15,418 nt of DNA, from positions 1-15,418 of the forward strand of contig JBAQYG010000019.1 of assembly GCA_049299915.1 (NCBI GenBank). The letters are read 5' to 3'. Below are positions 13,082-15,418 of the stretch, one piece after another (positions within the stretch are counted from its first letter, which is position 1; the number at the start of each line of letters is the position of its first letter). This DNA is from JAVHQB01 sp049299915. Its GTDB lineage: Bacteria > Patescibacteriota > Minisyncoccia > UBA6257 > JAVHQB01. The notes under the pieces are model-generated. The model made no database searches and had not been told where the DNA came from. It saw only the letters and a list, made by a program, of their open reading frames with translations. The translations under genes were made by a program, and so were the position numbers.

Positions 13082-14377
13082 TTAGTCCATAGCTAGTTTT
13101 TTCTTAACAGAGGAAACTAGCTTGTCTTGCATAACTACTTCTTGAATGCCACTCTCCATATCTCTTATAATTATTCTGTCTTCCCTCACCTCTTCTTGCC
13201 CTAGGATTAAAGATAATTTAACTTTCTCTCTGTCCGCTATTTTAAGTTGATTCCTTAGACTATCTTTGGAGAGAGAGCTGTAAACACTTAAACCATTTTT
13301 TCTTAATTCTTCTATTAGTAGGAATGCCCTCTTCCTGGCAGCATCACCAATCTGAACTAAGAACACTTTATTTTTCTTGCAATTGGGTTCTTTATCGTGG
13401 AGAGATTCGTAAGCAGAAATAATTCTATCTATGCCAAAGGCTACTCCTACTGCTGGTTGGTTAGTTCCTCCCAATAATTTAACCAATCCATCATAACGTC
13501 CTCCACCACCAAGAGAGATACTTCCGTTGGCATAAGAACTTTTTATTTCAAATACAGTTTTGGTGTAATAATCGAGACCTCTTACTAGATAAGGATTTAA
13601 AGTATAGGGTACTTGAAGATAATCTAAGATATCTAAAACACTATGAAAATGATCGTGACATTCGGGACAGAGAGAATCTAATATAGAAGGTAAACTAGTT
13701 CTTAATTCACTACATTTTTCTTCTTTACAATCTAAAAGGCGCAAGGGATTTGTTTTGAATCTTTCTTTACAGCTAGCACAAAGTTTATTGGTTTTGGTTT
13801 TATAAAAAGCTTTTATTACTTTCAAGTAGTCGGCTCGACAAGCGGGGCATCCAATACTGTTAAGTTCAAAATTAATATCTTTAAAACCTAAAGTACTGAA
13901 GATTAGATGGCTTACCCAAATAATTTCCACATCGGTTATTGGGCTCGGATCACCAATTGCTTCTAAACCAAATTGGAATAATTGACGATAGCGATCCTTC
14001 TGGGGATTTTCATGCCTAAACATAGGTCCAGAATAATAAAGCTTGACTGGTTGGGGCCAGGTAGACATATTATTTTCTATGTAAGCCCTTACTACTCCGG
14101 CCGTACCTTCAGGTCTTAGGGTTAAAGCGTCTCCACCCTTCGTTTTAAATGAATACATTTCTTTATCTACAATGTCGGTACCAAGCCCTACTCCCTTAGA
14201 AAATACTTCTGTATCTTCTACTATTGGAGTAATAATTTTTCTAAAACCATAAGCTTCGGATATCTCATTGGCAACACATTCGAATTTACGCCACCAAGGA
14301 ATATCTTTTGGTAAGATATCGTGCATTCCTTTGGGAGCTTGAAAATTCTTTTTAGCTTCTTTCTTTATTTTTGGCAT
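13082..14377 (-). CDS. hisS: Histidyl-tRNA synthetase
   Basis: Charges tRNA-His; 431 residues, full length. PKGMHDILP (15-23) opens the class II core. TLRPEGTAGVVRAY (86-99), motif 2 FRHENPQKDRYRQLFQFG (120-137, Arg121), the HisA motifs LVRGLDYYT (264-272) and GGGGRYDGL (290-298), and motif 3 GVAFGIDR (311-318) are all present. The insertion domain carries eight cysteines (177/180, 200/203, 217/222, 237/240), a known zinc-finger-like form in some bacteria. The C-terminal anticodon domain spans about 340-425. It begins 21 bp after lepB, in one operon. No terminator is visible before the rpsU promoter. Confidence 0.96.
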   Translation of the reverse strand: MPKIKKEAKKNFQAPKGMHDILPKDIPWWRKFECVANEISEAYGFRKIITPIVEDTEVFSKGVGLGTDIVDKEMYSFKTKGGDALTLRPEGTAGVVRAYIENNMSTWPQPVKLYYSGPMFRHENPQKDRYRQLFQFGLEAIGDPSPITDVEIIWVSHLIFSTLGFKDINFELNSIGCPACRADYLKVIKAFYKTKTNKLCASCKERFKTNPLRLLDCKEEKCSELRTSLPSILDSLCPECHDHFHSVLDILDYLQVPYTLNPYLVRGLDYYTKTVFEIKSSYANGSISLGGGGRYDGLVKLLGGTNQPAVGVAFGIDRIISAYESLHDKEPNCKKNKVFLVQIGDAARKRAFLLIEELRKNGLSVYSSLSKDSLRNQLKIADREKVKLSLILGQEEVREDRIIIRDMESGIQEVVMQDKLVSSVKKKLAMD

Positions 14378-14398
14378 AAAGAGATATTACACAATATT

Positions 14399-15118
14399 TT
14401 AAAGATTATAAGGATTAAGATTAAAAGCGGCGGCATGATTGAGGGGCCATACTCTAAGCCAAACTCTTCCTAAAATAGCTTTACCATTTAAAGAACCCCA
14501 GGAACGGGAATCATAAGAATTCATACGATTATCCCCCATAACAAAATATTGTTGTGGTGGTAAAGTGATATTGATATCGCTTGTAGTTTTTACTAAATTA
14601 GAAAGATAGGGTTCATTCAAAATGAATCCTTCTGGTTTTTCTGAATTATAAACCTTGACTGTTCCATTCTGAATAGTAATTCTCTCTCCAGGGAGACCGA
14701 TTACTCTTTTAATAAAAAAAGTTGCTGAAGAGGTATAAATCTTAGCTGCTAAAAGATAACCTGGCTTGCGATCAAAATCTATCAGTTTACTTCTGTCTAT
14801 TCTCGAAACATTTACAAAAGACAATGACAATAAACCTTTAATGTTGAAATTTTTGTTAGAATCTTTGTTGGTAACAGTTAATTCCGAAGGTGCCTCAAAA
14901 ATAATTACCTCCCCTCTTTTAATTGATCTTAATCTAAAAGATAATTCATCTACTACTAAGTAATCTTTGTCAAAAAAAGAAGGTTCCATACTCTGACCAT
15001 AAACAATAAATGGTTGAATTATGAAATAGCGAATGGGCAAAACGATCGCTAGGGCTATTAGAACTACTTCGACTGTTTCTAAAACAAAAGTTTTAAGATT
15101 ACGCCAAAAAATCAACAT
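14399..15118 (-). CDS. lepB: Signal peptidase I
   Basis: Cleaves signal peptides on the outer face of the membrane; 239 residues. One N-terminal helix (about 11-36) anchors it. GQSMEPSF (41-48) holds the nucleophile Ser43, FIKRVIGLPGE (135-145) the general base Lys137, and GDNRMNSYDSR (195-205) is box E. Between VIIFEAPSE and FIKRVIG about 50 residues (79-130) separate the serine and lysine regions; much of this (NKDSNKNFNIKG...) has no counterpart in the minimal enzyme. First gene of lepB-hisS. The start is the ATG at 15118, without Shine-Dalgarno. Confidence 0.93.
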   Translation of the reverse strand: MLIFWRNLKTFVLETVEVVLIALAIVLPIRYFIIQPFIVYGQSMEPSFFDKDYLVVDELSFRLRSIKRGEVIIFEAPSELTVTNKDSNKNFNIKGLLSLSFVNVSRIDRSKLIDFDRKPGYLLAAKIYTSSATFFIKRVIGLPGERITIQNGTVKVYNSEKPEGFILNEPYLSNLVKTTSDINITLPPQQYFVMGDNRMNSYDSRSWGSLNGKAILGRVWLRVWPLNHAAAFNLNPYNL

Positions 15119-15151
15119 ATTTATATCTAATGATATGATTATTCTGCCGCC

Positions 15152-15180
15152 AATATACCATAAATAAAGGCCAAAAGCAA
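15152..15180 (-). promoter_or_regulatory. Candidate promoter of lepB-hisS
   Basis: Minus strand TTGCTT (15180-15175), 17 bp, TATATT (15157-15152) preceded by TGG (extended -10). The start would be near 15145, a leader of about 28 nt. It is back to back with the plus-strand promoter at 15189-15217, only 8 bp between the two -35 hexamers. Confidence 0.55.
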
Positions 15181-15188
15181 CCTATCAT

Positions 15189-15217
15189 TTGCCGCTCCTA
15201 TCCTTTTCTGATATAAT
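15189..15217 (+). promoter_or_regulatory. Promoter of the right-edge plus-strand gene; probably leaderless
   Basis: TTGCCG (15189-15194; 4 of 6), 17 bp, perfect TATAAT (15212-15217) with TGA before it (extended -10). The expected start is 15224-15225, only 2-3 nt before the ATG at 15227, so the mRNA would have almost no leader. Confidence 0.65.
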
Positions 15218-15226
15218 AATTTTTAC

Positions 15227-15418
15227 ATGAAAATATGGCTTAAAATAATTGGATTCGCCTCAATAGCAATCCTAGTTATTGCTTCCGCGGCGATATTTCT
15301 GCCGACTAAAAACCTATTAGTTTTAGGTTCTTTTTTGGGCAATAAGGTCAGCTCTTCTCTAGAGATAGATCAACAAATCGTTTCTCAACCTATTAATCTT
15401 GCTATTTTGGGGTTTACA
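15227..15418 (+). CDS. Membrane-anchored or exported protein, N-terminal fragment; LCP-like at most
   Basis: An open frame of 64 codons from the ATG at 15227 to the window edge. A short positive N terminus (MKIWLK) and a hydrophobic stretch (about 7-25) form a signal anchor or uncleaved signal peptide. The last residues, QPINLAILGFT, resemble the entry to the LytR-CpsA-Psr domain (typically INILLLG), but too little is visible to call it. Divergent from lepB, with a good promoter. Real coding is likely; function is open. Confidence 0.65.
   Translation, partial: MKIWLKIIGFASIAILVIASAAIFLPTKNLLVLGSFLGNKVSSSLEIDQQIVSQPINLAILGFT

Noticed and set aside
14766..14963. 65-codon plus-strand frame inside lepB
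   Set aside because: Antisense to the insert region of signal peptidase, with no supporting features.
1..15418. CRISPR array, IS element, prophage or attachment site
   Set aside because: Apart from the 102-bp pair in nrdD and the small gene, I found no direct-repeat series, transposase or integrase, or terminal inverted repeats.

Overview
The window looks like chromosomal DNA from a Patescibacteria (Candidate Phyla Radiation) bacterium, probably of the Parcubacteria/Paceibacteria type. This is an inference. It rests on the AT-rich composition, closely packed genes, near absence of Shine-Dalgarno sequences, reduced protein architectures (an aspartyl-tRNA synthetase without its GAD domain, ComEC split in two) and a strictly anaerobic class III ribonucleotide reductase. 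Standard code fits: no gene has in-frame TGA, and all stops seen are TAA except one TAG. I see no insertion sequence, prophage or CRISPR array. The genes are mostly core housekeeping.

Layout, left to right. (1) 1-368, minus: 5' part of a site-2-protease (M50) membrane metalloprotease, cut by the window edge. (2) 537-937, plus: rpmB (bL28), a terminator, tRNA-Pro(GGG), a second terminator. (3) 944-1125, minus: an apparently self-contained ncRNA unit with a consensus-like promoter, about 147 nt of structured RNA and an intrinsic terminator. (4) 4090-1145, minus: operon aspS-ndk-KamA-family radical SAM enzyme. (5) 9625-4134, minus: nrdD, a small glycyl-radical-tail protein, nrdG, comEC membrane domain, ComEC-like metallo-beta-lactamase domain. 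(6) 13076-9661, minus: rpsU-ybeY-ftsA-ftsZ behind a strong promoter, with a second promoter before ftsZ and a terminator after it. (7) 15118-13082, minus: lepB-hisS. (8) 15189-15418, plus: a divergent, probably leaderless gene for a membrane-anchored protein, cut by the right edge.

The most interesting locus is nrdD / 7212-7469 / nrdG. NrdD ends in a zinc-binding region and a glycyl-radical motif (RIVGYL, Gly681). Between nrdD and its activase nrdG sits an 85-residue ORF: a different CxxC...CxxC zinc-ribbon-like head fused to a copy of the last 34 conserved residues of NrdD, radical glycine included. The two 102-bp copies differ at 5 positions, all silent. The arrangement resembles the YfiD/GrcA 'spare part' of pyruvate formate-lyase, but here for anaerobic ribonucleotide reductase. 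I infer an autonomous glycyl radical cofactor that NrdG could charge and that could repair an oxygen-cleaved NrdD. The second most interesting locus is the ncRNA unit at 944-1125, whose family I cannot name. FtsZ also has Asn in place of the second catalytic Asp of the T7 loop.
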